Positions 52,812 through 62,008 of a stretch of DNA of 64,000 nucleotides are shown here, piece after piece. The translations under genes were made by a program, and so were the position numbers. Every line of letters starts with the position of its first letter. Position 1 is the first letter of the stretch. The notes beneath the pieces were generated by a model. The model was given only the letters and a program-made list of their open reading frames with translations. It made no database searches and was not told the origin of the DNA. This DNA comes from Acidobacteriota bacterium (GTDB lineage Bacteria; Acidobacteriota; Terriglobia; Terriglobales; SCQP01), in NCBI GenBank assembly GCA_027459505.1, contig DAIDIE010000023.1:1-64000 (forward strand), in the 5' to 3' direction.

Positions 52812-55193
52812 ATGGCAAGTCCAACTCCTCAACCCATTTTGACCGGACCGCTGCGTGACGAGACGCTCGTGCTGCGGTTGGAACGTCTGCTTGCGTTAGC
52901 CTTGGGCGCCACGCAGGCGAGCGCCGGTTGGTTGGGACTGGGTGCGGGGCATTGGGCGCGTGTAGTTTCCGTGCAGTGCGATTTGCAGCAGGCCGAGCCT
53001 TGGCCCTTTGAAAGCCTGCAACAACTGCTTGCCGTTTCTCCGGTTGCGGGGAGCGATTGGGAGCAGCACCCGCTTTTGCGCGGCGCCGGCATTGCGGTGC
53101 AGGCGCTGGCGGCGGCGCCCATCGGCAACGCCGAAACCGGCCAGATCCACGGCAGCCTGGTCCTGCTTTTCACACAGACGGAGCCGTTCAGCAACCGGCA
53201 GCTCCACGCCTTACGCTGCGCCGCGCTGGAAGTGTCATCGTTGCTGGCGCCGGCCGGAATAGACGCGGCGCAGGGCTCCGGCACGCTGTCGCATGCGGCC
53301 GACGAACTGCGCGCCGCCGAGCTACGCTACCGCCTGCTTTTCGAGCGCAACCTGGCCGGCGTGTTCCGCAGCACGGTTTCCGGTAAGCTGCTGGACTGCA
53401 ATGCCGCCTTCGCGCAGATTTTCGGCTACGAATCCCGCGAACAGGTACTGCGGCAGGCGGCGCAGGATTTCTATCGTTCTCCGGAACATCGCAGCTTGGC
53501 GATTGAGTACCTGCTGCGCCACCGCGTGCTGCTGGACTTCGAGGACTGCCTGCGCCGGCGCGACGGATCGCCGGTATGGATTCTGGAAAACGAGATGTTG
53601 GTCGAGGAGCCGGGAGTGGGCGAGCCGGTCATCCTGGGCACCCTGATTGACATCTCCGAACGCAAGCGCGCCGAGCATGAATTGCGTTGCGAGCGCGATC
53701 TGATTTCCGCCGTGGTGGACAATACCGGATTCCTCGTGGTGGTGCTCGACGCGGCGGGGCGGATGACGCGCTTCAATCGCGGCTGTGAGGCCAGCAGTGG
53801 CTTCGCCAGCGAGGAGATGGTGGGACGTTCCTTTGCCGCACTGTGCTCCGATCCGGCGCGCGCAGCACGCTTCTTGCGCCACCTGCGCGCCAGCCGCGTC
53901 CCCCAGAGCATTGAGCTGCCATGGCGTCACCGTAGTGGGGAAACACGGCGCATCTCCTGGTCGTTTCAGTGGCTGGCCAATACCCATGGAGAGCTGGAAC
54001 ACACGGTCGCCACCGGTATCGACATCACCGAACAGCGCAGTCTTGAAGAGCAGTTGCGGCAATCGCAAAAAATGGACGCCATTGGGCGCCTGGCGGGCGG
54101 TATCGCGCACGATTTCAACAACATCCTTACCGTCATCAGCGGACATTGCGATCTGTTGATGCGCGAGGATACTGATCAGGACAACGCCCTGTCGCGGCTG
54201 CAGAAAATCAAGATGGCCGCTAATACGGCCGCGGCTCTGACCGGACAACTGCTGGCCTTCAGCCGTTCGCAGGTGCTGGAGCCGGTCCTGCTGGATTTGA
54301 ACGGTGTGGTGCGCGAGGCGGTCGAAATGCTGACGCCCCTGTTGGGATCGGCCGTGTCTCTGTGCTGTGACTTGGCCGGCCAACTCGGCGCGGTGCGCGC
54401 CGACCGGGTCCAGATCGAGCAGGTGCTGCTGAACCTGGCGGTCAACGCGCGCGACGCGATGCCCCAGGGAGGCAAGCTTACCTTCCGCACGGAAAATGTA
54501 GAGCTGGACGATTTCTACCACCGCCAGTTTCCTGGCGCTCCGCCCGGCCCCTACGTGCTGCTAACCGTAAAAGATGAGGGCGTGGGCATGGACGCGGCTA
54601 CCCGGCAACGCGTCTTCGAACCGTTTTTCACGACCAAGGAGCAGGGCCGCGGTACCGGTTTGGGGTTGGCCACCGTTTACGGCATCGTGCGGCAGAGTGG
54701 AGGCCATTTGCGTGTGGAGAGCACGCCGGGCGAGGGCAGCACCTTTTTCGTTTATTTGCCGCACTCACGCGAGGATGATCCCATGCCAGCGGAGGCGGTC
54801 TCCTCTGCGGGCGCCGAGCCGCGCGGCCATGAGTCCATTCTGTTGGTCGAAGATGAGCACACGGTGCGCGCGCTGGCGCGGGAATTATTGCAGTCTCGCG
54901 GGTATGCCGTTTGGGAGGCGAGTTCGGCCGACGAGGCGCTGGCCCAGGCCGAAGAGATCGAAAACCTGGATCTGTTGTTGACCGATTTCATGCTACCCGG
55001 CCTTAACGGCGAGCAACTTGCCGAAGAAATGCGGCGCCGCCATCCCGGCCTCAAAGTGCTTTTCATGTCCGGCTACACCGGAAAATTCAGCGCTCCAGCG
55101 CTGGAGCGGCTTCCGCCGGAAAGCTGGGTGCAAAAACCGTTTGACGCCCTGAGCTTGACCACTGCGGTGCGGGAGCGTTTGCACAAGAGCTAG
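52812..55193 (+). CDS. Hybrid sensor histidine kinase (GAF-like, two PAS, HisKA, HATPase, receiver)
   Basis: 793 residues from the ATG at 52812. An N-terminal GAF-like region (about 10-155) precedes two PAS domains (about 170-290, YRLLFERNLAGVFRSTVSGK; about 300-410). HisKA contains the phospho-acceptor His near residue 433 in GGIAHDFNNIL. HATPase_c (about 490-655) has NLAVNARDAM, DEGVGMD and GTGLGLATVYGI. A C-terminal receiver (about 675-793) has phospho-acceptor Asp in LLTDFMLPG (about 724). No membrane helix is seen, so it is a cytoplasmic sensor. No partner response regulator or HPt gene is adjacent; repeat R2 follows the stop by 7 nt. Confidence 0.95.
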   Translation: MASPTPQPILTGPLRDETLVLRLERLLALALGATQASAGWLGLGAGHWARVVSVQCDLQQAEPWPFESLQQLLAVSPVAGSDWEQHPLLRGAGIAVQALAAAPIGNAETGQIHGSLVLLFTQTEPFSNRQLHALRCAALEVSSLLAPAGIDAAQGSGTLSHAADELRAAELRYRLLFERNLAGVFRSTVSGKLLDCNAAFAQIFGYESREQVLRQAAQDFYRSPEHRSLAIEYLLRHRVLLDFEDCLRRRDGSPVWILENEMLVEEPGVGEPVILGTLIDISERKRAEHELRCERDLISAVVDNTGFLVVVLDAAGRMTRFNRGCEASSGFASEEMVGRSFAALCSDPARAARFLRHLRASRVPQSIELPWRHRSGETRRISWSFQWLANTHGELEHTVATGIDITEQRSLEEQLRQSQKMDAIGRLAGGIAHDFNNILTVISGHCDLLMREDTDQDNALSRLQKIKMAANTAAALTGQLLAFSRSQVLEPVLLDLNGVVREAVEMLTPLLGSAVSLCCDLAGQLGAVRADRVQIEQVLLNLAVNARDAMPQGGKLTFRTENVELDDFYHRQFPGAPPGPYVLLTVKDEGVGMDAATRQRVFEPFFTTKEQGRGTGLGLATVYGIVRQSGGHLRVESTPGEGSTFFVYLPHSREDDPMPAEAVSSAGAEPRGHESILLVEDEHTVRALARELLQSRGYAVWEASSADEALAQAEEIENLDLLLTDFMLPGLNGEQLAEEMRRRHPGLKVLFMSGYTGKFSAPALERLPPESWVQKPFDALSLTTAVRERLHKS

Positions 55194-55200
55194 TCCAGCC

Positions 55201-55503
55201 GAGCCAGGTGCCGATTCGAACTGATTTCGAGTTCGAGATCGCAGGCCGAAGTGACACCACAGGTCCGGGTTGCCGCTTAGATCCCGCACCGCTGGCGACG
55301 CCCGAGTTGGTCACCAGGCGAGTCGTTGGGGCGGAGAAGAGTGCGGCTTTTCTCAACAGGAAAAGCCGCATGCCGCCAAAATGGCGCCAATGTAGACCGC
55401 AGAAGCCCCGTTCTTTGACGAATTCGGGCCAGTGAAGCGCGGCTATCCATCCGTCAGCTTCGGCCGGGCGACGAAGCAGTGGAATAAAAGCGGCCGTGCC
55501 GCG
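55201..55503 (+). repeat. Dispersed bipartite repeat R2, copy 2
   Basis: Module a (55201-55299) and module b (55456-55503) match copy 1 at 16618-16795 but are separated by about 155 nt instead of 25. The spacer contains the 10-bp stem at 55342-55370. The copy begins 7 nt after a stop codon, as copy 1 begins 12 nt after one. The remaining intergenic sequence to 55714 has a TCACT/AGTGA hairpin (55507-55523) and is otherwise featureless to my eye; the promoter of the outer-membrane protein gene should be there. Confidence 0.8.
55342..55370 (+). terminator. Stem-loop in R2 spacer, terminator-like
   Basis: TGCGGCTTTT and AAAAGCCGCA form a perfect 10-bp stem with a 9-nt loop. The T tract is inside the stem rather than after it, so termination would work better on transcripts where the loop side is melted. 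It lies 149 nt after the sensor-kinase stop. Confidence 0.5.
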
Positions 55504-55714
55504 CCTCACTCGACCGCGAGTGAAGAGAAAAAAATTCGAGGGCACAGCCGCTTTTTGCCTCCAACCGCCTTCTCGTTTTTGTTCGCTCAGCGCATAACCT
55601 CCCTGATTTCCTCAGGTTACAAGGTGGAGAGCAAATTGCACACTACATCAGCTTGGCTCCGTAGCGATGGCCGGGCAGAGGATTGATTCCATTTCGTAAA
55701 GCGAGGAGGCTTAC

Positions 55715-56170
55715 GTGCGAACTGTTCGCAATTATGTTTTGCTGATCCTGGTCGGTTTGTTCTGGTGTGCTGGTTCTCTGCGGGCGCAGGATCCGGGGAC
55801 CTACACTTTTTTCGGGGGCGCACTGCTGGGTTCTCCCAGCGGCTTTGCCGTCGGCGCAGGCTTGGGATTCGACCTTACCCACAACGTGACGTTTGAGCCC
55901 ACGGTGGCCTTGGGTCGCACCGGCAATGACAACATGTTCAGCCTGGATGGAAGCTTTCTCTACAACTTCCACCTCTCGGACACGGGCATTGTTCCCTATG
56001 TCCTGGGCGGAGTCGGCTTGGCGCAATTCGGCAATGAGACGCACGGCTCGCCGATTCTCGGCTTTGGCGCGCGCTTCCCCTTGCACAATGGCTGGCAGCT
56101 TCGCCCCGAGGTGCGCTTTGCCGACCACGGCCTGGCGCGCTTCACCTTTGGCCTATCTCACTCGTTTTAA
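55715..56170 (+). CDS. Small outer-membrane beta-barrel protein
   Basis: 151 residues from GTG at 55715, with a strong GAGGAGG site upstream. Residues 1-25 form a signal peptide (cut near LRAQ-D). The rest alternates hydrophobic and polar residues in strand-like segments with Gly turns and ends in a terminal aromatic residue (FGLSHSF), the signature of OMP assembly signals. About eight strands fit an OmpA/OmpW-like small barrel. The ligand is unknown. Confidence 0.8.
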   Translation: MRTVRNYVLLILVGLFWCAGSLRAQDPGTYTFFGGALLGSPSGFAVGAGLGFDLTHNVTFEPTVALGRTGNDNMFSLDGSFLYNFHLSDTGIVPYVLGGVGLAQFGNETHGSPILGFGARFPLHNGWQLRPEVRFADHGLARFTFGLSHSF

Positions 56171-56203
56171 CCCGCTGGGAGAAAACGTGCGCAGCAATAA
56201 AAA

Positions 56204-56228
56204 AGGGCGGACCGCGTTGGTCCGCCCT
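56204..56228. terminator. Rho-independent terminator (mainly minus strand)
   Basis: AGGGCGGACC, a 5-nt loop, then GGTCCGCCCT. On the minus strand it is followed by a T-run (TTTTTTATT) and it sits 40 nt downstream of the TPR gene stop. It may also serve the plus-strand barrel gene. Confidence 0.9.
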
Positions 56229-56267
56229 AAGCGTTTCGCTGATGTTTCCGCTTGAACGCGCTCTGTT

Positions 56268-57725
56268 CTAACGCTTCACCGTGGCCCGGCCTTTGGTCAT
56301 GGTGATCAGGAACGGGTCTCTGCTGAGCGTGGTCAACACGCCACCTACGCTGACCGTGGCGCCCGCCGGGAATTTATGCGGTACGCCGAGGTGGACGGCG
56401 ATTTCCGGAGTGTTGCTTTTCTGCGCATCCGGGGTAACCGCGACCTCCACGACCTGCGGTGTGGATTTCACGACAACTCCTTGGAAGCCCAGCGCCTGGC
56501 CCCTCAATGCGCGCCAGGAGCGGGCGGAAAGGCTGGGGTCCAGCAGACGGCGCTTCATTTCGAAGAAGGGCGCATCGGTAATGGGGAGCGACTCGATCTT
56601 CTTCAATTGGGCCTGGTACTGCGCATTGGCTGCGGCCTGTTCCTGGGCGGCCTGCTGGTTTGCCTGCGCCTGAGCAATCTCCTGCGCCGATTGAATATGG
56701 AAGTTCGCGGGAGGCGTGGGGCTGCTCTGGGCTTGTTGAACTACCTGCTGCAGGCCATCCATGCTGCCATGGTAGGACTTGTAGAGCGCATCCAGGTACT
56801 GACTGAAGGGGGCGGCTTGGGGCGCCAAGGCGGTGGCGTGGGCCAACGACCATATGGCGGAATTGAAATGCGGCGGTTGCGTTTCGGCCTGCGCGATGCC
56901 CAGCCAGTAAAACACCAGGGCGTCTTTCGGATTCATGCTGGCAGCCTGTTGCAGCGAGGCAATGGCGGCGGAGTACTGCTTCCGTTGTAGGGCGACAAAA
57001 CCCTGGGCGCGGTCAAAGGTGTACTGCGACTGCTGTTTCTGTTGCTGGAACAGGGCGGCGGACTCGCCTTGGGGGACCGCCAACTGGGCTAGGGCGGCAC
57101 TCCCGCACTGTGCACTCTGCTGCAGCTGATTCAGTTGCAGCTGAAATTGCGGAGTATTGGGTTGCGCGATGGTCGGCATCAGGTAAGCGACAGTGGCGTA
57201 AGCCGTGGCCAGGCTGGGCGCGTCGGCATCGGGAGAATGCAGAATCTGCTGCGCGGTGCTCAGCGCCGCGCGGGGATTGGTGCGAGCTTGCGCCGACATC
57301 AGCAGCAAGCGCGCGGTAGTGGCCCAATCCGAGTTGGGGTAGTTCTGCAAAAAGCTGTTCAGATCGGCAATCTGTTGCGCGCCTACGGCTTTGGTGGCAG
57401 CGACGTAGGCCTTGTACTCGGGAAGGCCGGCTTTCCATTTCCGTTGGGCGGGCGGTACGGTAGGCGCCGGTTTGCGGCAGTTGATCGGGGCGGTGGCGGC
57501 CGCGTTGGGGACTGCCGCAGCCGAGGCGCTCGGCGTTCCTGGCTGCGCCTGGGCGGGTGCGGCAGTCGAGCCGGCCGGTGAAGTCGCCTGAGGAGCGGGC
57601 TGGCCGCCCTGATTGGCTTGCCCGGCATTCGCCTGTGCGGAAGCCGAGGCGCTGGCCGGAGCGGTGCTGGTCTGTGCCCACACGGGCAAGGCCGTCATCA
57701 TTAAACAGATCGCGAAACGCTTCAT
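56268..57725 (-). CDS. Exported TPR-repeat protein with Ala/Gln-rich linker
   Basis: A 485-residue protein with a signal peptide (about 1-18, LPVWAQ). An Ala/Gln/Pro-rich low-complexity linker (about 20-85) follows, then helical repeats resembling TPR (about 105-330: LNSFLQNYPNSDWATTARLL, AQGFVALQRKQYSAAIASLQ). A C-terminal beta-domain (about 400-485, FQGVVVKSTPQVVEVAVTPD) follows. The protein is probably periplasmic, and the sequence shows no enzymatic motif. It is convergent with the OMP gene, sharing a terminator. Confidence 0.75.
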   Translation of the reverse strand: MKRFAICLMMTALPVWAQTSTAPASASASAQANAGQANQGGQPAPQATSPAGSTAAPAQAQPGTPSASAAAVPNAAATAPINCRKPAPTVPPAQRKWKAGLPEYKAYVAATKAVGAQQIADLNSFLQNYPNSDWATTARLLLMSAQARTNPRAALSTAQQILHSPDADAPSLATAYATVAYLMPTIAQPNTPQFQLQLNQLQQSAQCGSAALAQLAVPQGESAALFQQQKQQSQYTFDRAQGFVALQRKQYSAAIASLQQAASMNPKDALVFYWLGIAQAETQPPHFNSAIWSLAHATALAPQAAPFSQYLDALYKSYHGSMDGLQQVVQQAQSSPTPPANFHIQSAQEIAQAQANQQAAQEQAAANAQYQAQLKKIESLPITDAPFFEMKRRLLDPSLSARSWRALRGQALGFQGVVVKSTPQVVEVAVTPDAQKSNTPEIAVHLGVPHKFPAGATVSVGGVLTTLSRDPFLITMTKGRATVKR

Positions 57726-58093
57726 GAATCGTTCTCCTCAGTGCCGCTGAGCGGCTTAATTCGATTGCCGTAACACAGAAACTTGCCGGGGTTCTATGCC
57801 CCCGTTCCCCTCCGTCTGGCACGTGCCCCCGCAGCGGCGCGGCGAACCGCGCGGCGGCGGCCTGAGCTATGCGGCGGGTCTGCGATCGCCATCGGAACGC
57901 AGGTGAGATGATGTTGCAAAGGGGCGGGCCCCCGCAGCATCGTACTTGGATGCATGGCGCAGTGCCAACAGATGGACGCCTTCCTGGCGGCCGTCCGGCT
58001 GACACTCCGCTGGGCCTTTCCCTCGGGCCAACACATCCTAATTAAGGTCCACTTCCCGCTTAACCGGCAGTGGAAGTGCCTAGAGCTGGAACT
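57726..58093. other. 368-nt divergent intergenic region
   Basis: It lies between the start codons of the TPR gene (minus) and the SDR gene (plus), so both promoters should be here. A TGCCGCTGAGCGGC hairpin lies 57741-57754. No clear sigma70 boxes, repeat or small gene can be supported. Confidence 0.5.
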
Positions 58094-58858
58094 ATGGCAG
58101 AAAATCGACTCGAAGAGCAAGTTTTCCCCTCGCCTCCCCAACAAGCCGCCCCGCTTCGCGACCAGGTGGCGATCATTACTGGCGCCAGTCACGGTATAGG
58201 AGAGGCGGTGGCCCGCCGCTTGGCCGCTCTCGGCAGCCATGTCGTTCTCGCCGCCCGAAGCGCCAACCGTTTGCAGCGCCTCGCCGGCGAATTGCAGGTC
58301 AACGGCGTGCAGGCGTTGGCGATCCCTACCGACCTGCGCCAGCCCGCCGCCATTGACCAGTTGGTTCAGAGCTGTATGCACCAGTTCCAGCGCATCGACA
58401 TGCTGGTCAATAACGCCGGCCTAGGCGCCTTCCGAACGCCCTTGCACGAGACCCCGGTCGAGACCTGGGATGCCGTGATGGACACCAATCTGCGCGCCGT
58501 CTATTTGGCTATGCGCGCGGTCGTTCCGATCATGATTCAGCGCTGCTCTGGTCATATCATCAATATCTCTTCGCTTGCCGCCCACAACCCGGTGCCCTTT
58601 GCGGCTGCTTACGCCGCGTCGAAATGGGCCCTGAACGGCTTGTCCGTTTCCGCCGCCGAGGAACTGCGCTCCTACGGCATTCGCGTCAGTCTCGTCTGCC
58701 CAGGATCGGTCGATACCGAACTGGTTCCCGATCAACACAAGGATCGCGCCAAAATGCTCCGCCCCGATGACATCGCGCATGCGGTAGTCATGCTGGTAAC
58801 GCAACGGCCCGGCAGTTTCATCAGCGAGGTTTTATTGCGTCCTACCCAGAAGCCTTGA
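58094..58858 (+). CDS. Short-chain dehydrogenase/reductase (SDR)
   Basis: The protein has 254 residues from the ATG at 58094. The Rossmann motif is TGASHGIGEAVARRL, NNAG follows in MLVNNAGLGAF, and the catalytic triad is Ser in INISSLAAH with Tyr and Lys in YAASKWAL. The length is typical of classical SDRs that reduce or oxidise carbonyl compounds with NAD(P). The substrate cannot be told from the sequence. It is 81 nt upstream of the BadF-type kinase gene on the same strand. Confidence 0.92.
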   Translation: MAENRLEEQVFPSPPQQAAPLRDQVAIITGASHGIGEAVARRLAALGSHVVLAARSANRLQRLAGELQVNGVQALAIPTDLRQPAAIDQLVQSCMHQFQRIDMLVNNAGLGAFRTPLHETPVETWDAVMDTNLRAVYLAMRAVVPIMIQRCSGHIINISSLAAHNPVPFAAAYAASKWALNGLSVSAAEELRSYGIRVSLVCPGSVDTELVPDQHKDRAKMLRPDDIAHAVVMLVTQRPGSFISEVLLRPTQKP

Positions 58859-58939
58859 AAGGCGACCAGTGTCACAGTGGACGCACATAGGCCGGTGTGC
58901 GTCACACTAAAACCGCCGCTCTGGCATAATGGCGGGCAC

Positions 58940-59917
58940 ATGGCGATGGAGAAATCTGGCATGAAGGCGCCGCTGCTGCTGGCGTTCGATGGGGGCGGCA
59001 GCAAGACCGAGTGCTTGCTGGCGCGCAGCTTGCGCCGCGAGTCAAGCCCGCGCGTGCTGGGACGCGGCACCGGCAGCGGCAGTAGTCTGCTGCATGGCGG
59101 CGTGGACCAGATCCGGGCGGTGTTGCGCCACTGTGTGCAGGAAGCGTTCGCAGCGGCCGCGCTGCCCGTTAACCTCGGCCAGGTGTCTGCCGTCTGTGCC
59201 GGCTTCGCTTCCGCCGGTCAGCCCTCCACCCAGGCTCAATTTGCCGCGATACTATCTGAACTGTTTCCCAATGCGCGCTGCCAGGTGTTGATGGACCTGG
59301 AGATTGCCTGGCAGGGAGCGGGCGGAGGCGCGCCGGGTGTGGTTCTGGTGGGAGGCACCGGGTCAGCCGCCTTTGGTCGCAGTGCTGACGGCCAGACCGT
59401 CCGCTGTGGAGGCTGGGGCCCGGAAATCAGCGATGAGGGCAGTGGTACCTGGATCGGCCGCGAGGCGGTGCGCCTGATGTTTCTTGCCAGGGACGGCCGG
59501 CGGCCAGCCACCGCCTTGCGCCAGCACGTGCTGCGGCAATTGCAGTGCGCCAATGAAGATCAGGTTTTGGAGTTAATTCGTACCGGCAAGCGCCCACGCT
59601 GGTCCGAGTTGCTCCCCGCAGTTTCCGCTGCCGCGCAGGAGCGTGACCGGCAGGCTGAGCAGTTGTTGCTGAGAGCGGGCAAGGAGCTGGCCTGGCTGGC
59701 GCATGGCGCACTCAACCAACTGCGGCTGACCGCTCCAGCCGTCTGGTTCACTGGGGGCGTACTGACCAATGTCGCCCTCGTGCGGCAGGGGCTGGTAGAG
59801 GAACTGATGCGCTTACAGCCCTCGGCTCAGGTGCTGCCCGCCGCTCACAAGCCAGTGGAAGGCGCGCTGGTGCTGGCCAGCCAGGCCTTTGAGCGGAGTG
59901 CCGTCCGCCTACTTTAG
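58940..59917 (+). CDS. BadF/BadG/BcrA/BcrD-family ATPase, N-acetylglucosamine kinase-like
   Basis: 325 residues from the ATG at 58940; starts at 58946 or 58961 are possible. It has an ASKHA fold: LAFDGGGSKTECLLA (phosphate 1), VLVGGTGSAAFGRS (phosphate 2), RCGGWGPEISDEGSGTWIGR and VWFTGGVLTNVALV (adenosine motif). The pattern fits small-sugar kinases such as N-acetylglucosamine kinase rather than the benzoyl-CoA reductase activators, which need Fe-S cysteines that are missing here. The 3' end overlaps the convergent dienelactone hydrolase gene by 9 nt. Confidence 0.9.
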   Translation: MAMEKSGMKAPLLLAFDGGGSKTECLLARSLRRESSPRVLGRGTGSGSSLLHGGVDQIRAVLRHCVQEAFAAAALPVNLGQVSAVCAGFASAGQPSTQAQFAAILSELFPNARCQVLMDLEIAWQGAGGGAPGVVLVGGTGSAAFGRSADGQTVRCGGWGPEISDEGSGTWIGREAVRLMFLARDGRRPATALRQHVLRQLQCANEDQVLELIRTGKRPRWSELLPAVSAAAQERDRQAEQLLLRAGKELAWLAHGALNQLRLTAPAVWFTGGVLTNVALVRQGLVEELMRLQPSAQVLPAAHKPVEGALVLASQAFERSAVRLL

Positions 59918-60616
59918 AAATTCCAGCAGCAGAGCCCACGCCTGGCGCGCCGATTCGGCGTGATAGCTGGGGCGCTGGTCGCAGAAGAAGGCGTGCCCGG
60001 CCTCGGAAAACTCCGCCGCTACGTGCGGCCGCTTGGCGGCGTAGAGCGCATCGGAAATGGCGCGGCGGACTTCCGGGCCAATGTGATTGTCCTGTCCTCC
60101 CCAGACCAGCAACTGAGGCGCATGCAATTGCGCCGCGCGCGGCAGCAGTTCCGGAACCATACCACCCCCGTAGAAGGAAGCTGCCCGATAAAACGGCAGG
60201 CGCGAGTTGGCGATGAACGCCACCCGTCCCCCCATACAAAACCCAACGCAGGAGAGCATTCCGGGCTTAAGTCCGGGCAGACTGTTCAGGTAGTCAAAAG
60301 CCGCCTCGGCGTCCGCTTCCAGCTCCTCGGTAGTGAGTTTTTTCAGCTCCCCCATCGCCTTCGGCAAGTCGTTGTAGGCAACAGTGCAATCGTCCCCGGA
60401 GCGATGAAACAGTTCTGGCGCAAGAGCCAGGTATCCCAGTGAAGCGAACCGGTTCGCCACGTCTCGTATGTGGTCGTTGACACCGAAGGCCTCCTGAAAG
60501 ATCACAATGCCTGGGCACTGGGCATTGCCTTCAGGACGAGCGAAGTAGCCCTTCATGGAGGAGCCGTCTCTCACCTTCAACTCCACCGTGTTGTGAACAA
60601 GCTTGCTTTCTGACAT
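59909..60616 (-). CDS. Dienelactone hydrolase family protein
   Basis: The protein has 235 residues from the ATG at 60616, with GAAAGGAAAG upstream. It is an alpha/beta-hydrolase with the family triad: Cys in CVGFCMGGR, Asp in WGGQDNHIG and His in EAGHAFFC. Relatives open dienelactone rings in aromatic degradation, but many act on other esters. The length matches the family (about 230-240). It is convergent and overlapping with the BadF gene, and downstream of the DUF1634 gene (47 nt), possibly in the same transcript as the TauE/SafE pair. Confidence 0.9.
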   Translation of the reverse strand: MSESKLVHNTVELKVRDGSSMKGYFARPEGNAQCPGIVIFQEAFGVNDHIRDVANRFASLGYLALAPELFHRSGDDCTVAYNDLPKAMGELKKLTTEELEADAEAAFDYLNSLPGLKPGMLSCVGFCMGGRVAFIANSRLPFYRAASFYGGGMVPELLPRAAQLHAPQLLVWGGQDNHIGPEVRRAISDALYAAKRPHVAAEFSEAGHAFFCDQRPSYHAESARQAWALLLEFLK

Positions 60617-60663
60617 AAAGTGCTTTCCTTTCAGGGGGCAGTTGGAGTTGAGTTGCGGGTTCG

Positions 60664-61098
60664 TCAGTGCAATCCAAGGCGCGCCAGCACCACAGTGAGC
60701 ACAATCACGCCAAAGACCACGCTTGTCACCATCACGAAGCGCCAGTCCCGGTCCACCCAGAAGGCGTAGGCGGAGGCAACCACACGGCTGACGGGGGTCA
60801 GGATCAAAATGACGGTGGCCACCAGCATCAACGCTTCCGGATCTAAAGCGCGCAGCGCGGGCCAAAACACACCCCAGTGGTAGTAGTGTTGCACAGCGGC
60901 GCGGGTGAGTTGCACCTGTTTGGGATGCTGCAGCGCGCGGACAATGCCGAAGGCAAACAGTGCGCAACTGACCAGCATGCCGCCAATCAGTACCCGGTAA
61001 ACGGCCGCATAAACGTTCTGCTCGCTGGATTCGGTGCGATTGGCTCCCGCGGCTGTGCCGCGCTCCAGGCGGCTGCATTCGTTCTGTTCGTTGTCCAT
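60664..61098 (-). CDS. DUF1634 membrane protein, partner of TauE/SafE exporter
   Basis: The protein has 144 residues from the ATG at 61098; a TTG at 61116 would overlap the upstream gene. Three membrane helices (about 35-55, 83-103 and 120-140) include VYRVLIGGMLVSCALFAFGI and LVATVILILTPVSRVVASA. DUF1634 proteins are habitually encoded beside TauE/SafE permeases, as here (4-nt gap), and probably form a complex with them; the molecular role is not known. Confidence 0.88.
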   Translation of the reverse strand: MDNEQNECSRLERGTAAGANRTESSEQNVYAAVYRVLIGGMLVSCALFAFGIVRALQHPKQVQLTRAAVQHYYHWGVFWPALRALDPEALMLVATVILILTPVSRVVASAYAFWVDRDWRFVMVTSVVFGVIVLTVVLARLGLH

Positions 61099-61102
61099 GT
61101 CC

Positions 61103-62008
61103 TTATCCCACCCCAAGGCTCGGCAAGTGCATTCCGAAGCGAAGCAGGAGCGCTTTGGCCACCATGCCGTAGGCGATATAGACCATCAGGGCGATAAAAA
61201 TCGTTTTCAGCGCCGCACTGTGCAGCCGGTTCATGAGCATTGTGCCCAGCGTGGCGCCCAAGGTGGTTCCCAACGCAACCGGCGCAACCACCGGAAACTG
61301 AATGAGTCCGGCTAGAAAAAACAGGATTGAGCCGACCGCCGCCGTGACGCCAATCATCAGTTTACTGGTGGCCACTGCGGCTTTCATGGGCACGTTCATG
61401 GAGTTGTTCATGGCAGAGACCTTCAGCAGTCCGCCGCCTATTCCCAGCAGGCCGGAGGAGACGCCGGCCACCCAGGAAACCAGTACGCCATGCCAGGTGC
61501 CGTTGACCACGTATTCGACTTCGCGCCCCGCGGCGGCATCATGGTAGCTGCCGCGCAGGTCAAAATAGCGGGATAAAGCGTCGGGCTGGGCGAGGGCGAA
61601 GTCGTTGTTGCGAATGCGTAGATCATCCCGCTGCCGCGTGCGCAGCGCGGAGAGCGCCAGCCAGGCGATCATGGCGGCGAAGACCAGCAGCATGATCCAG
61701 TCTTGCAGGTAGAGCGCCAGAACGCTGCCGCAGAGCGCGCCGGCGGTGGTGGCCATCTCCAGGAACATGCCCAACCGCAAGTTGGTGATGTGCTGGTCCA
61801 CATAGGAGGAGCCACCAGCGTTGGAAGTGGCGATGACGGAGACCAGGCTGGCGGCCACGGCGACCTTCATCGGCAGGTGCAGCAGCAATACCATCGTCGG
61901 TACGATGAGAATGCCGCCGCCCACCCCCAGCAGAGCGCCGAGCAGGCCGGCGCAAACGGAGGCGGCAAACAGCACCAGCAGAAAATGGGTGGAATAAGCG
62001 ATTGGCAA
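61103..62008 (-). CDS. TauE/SafE (TSUP) family permease
   Basis: 301 residues from TTG at 62008. It is a polytopic membrane protein with about eight helices and two internally related halves: GLLGALLGVGGGILIVPTM near the N-terminus and AGVSSGLLGIGGGLLKVSAM at about residue 175. It is a candidate exporter of sulfite, sulfonates or related organic anions; the substrate is unproved. It is co-transcribed with DUF1634, and divergent from the M50 protease gene. Confidence 0.92.
   Translation of the reverse strand: MPIAYSTHFLLVLFAASVCAGLLGALLGVGGGILIVPTMVLLLHLPMKVAVAASLVSVIATSNAGGSSYVDQHITNLRLGMFLEMATTAGALCGSVLALYLQDWIMLLVFAAMIAWLALSALRTRQRDDLRIRNNDFALAQPDALSRYFDLRGSYHDAAAGREVEYVVNGTWHGVLVSWVAGVSSGLLGIGGGLLKVSAMNNSMNVPMKAAVATSKLMIGVTAAVGSILFFLAGLIQFPVVAPVALGTTLGATLGTMLMNRLHSAALKTIFIALMVYIAYGMVAKALLLRFGMHLPSLGVG

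Noticed and set aside
53322-54521. Open frame of 399 codons on the minus strand opposite the sensor kinase
   Set aside because: It mirrors the kinase codons and lacks any recognised domain or Shine-Dalgarno.
57726-58093. Minus-strand open frame over the gap between the TPR and SDR genes
   Set aside because: It overlaps the SDR coding start in antisense, has no ribosome site, and its composition resembles a shadow frame.
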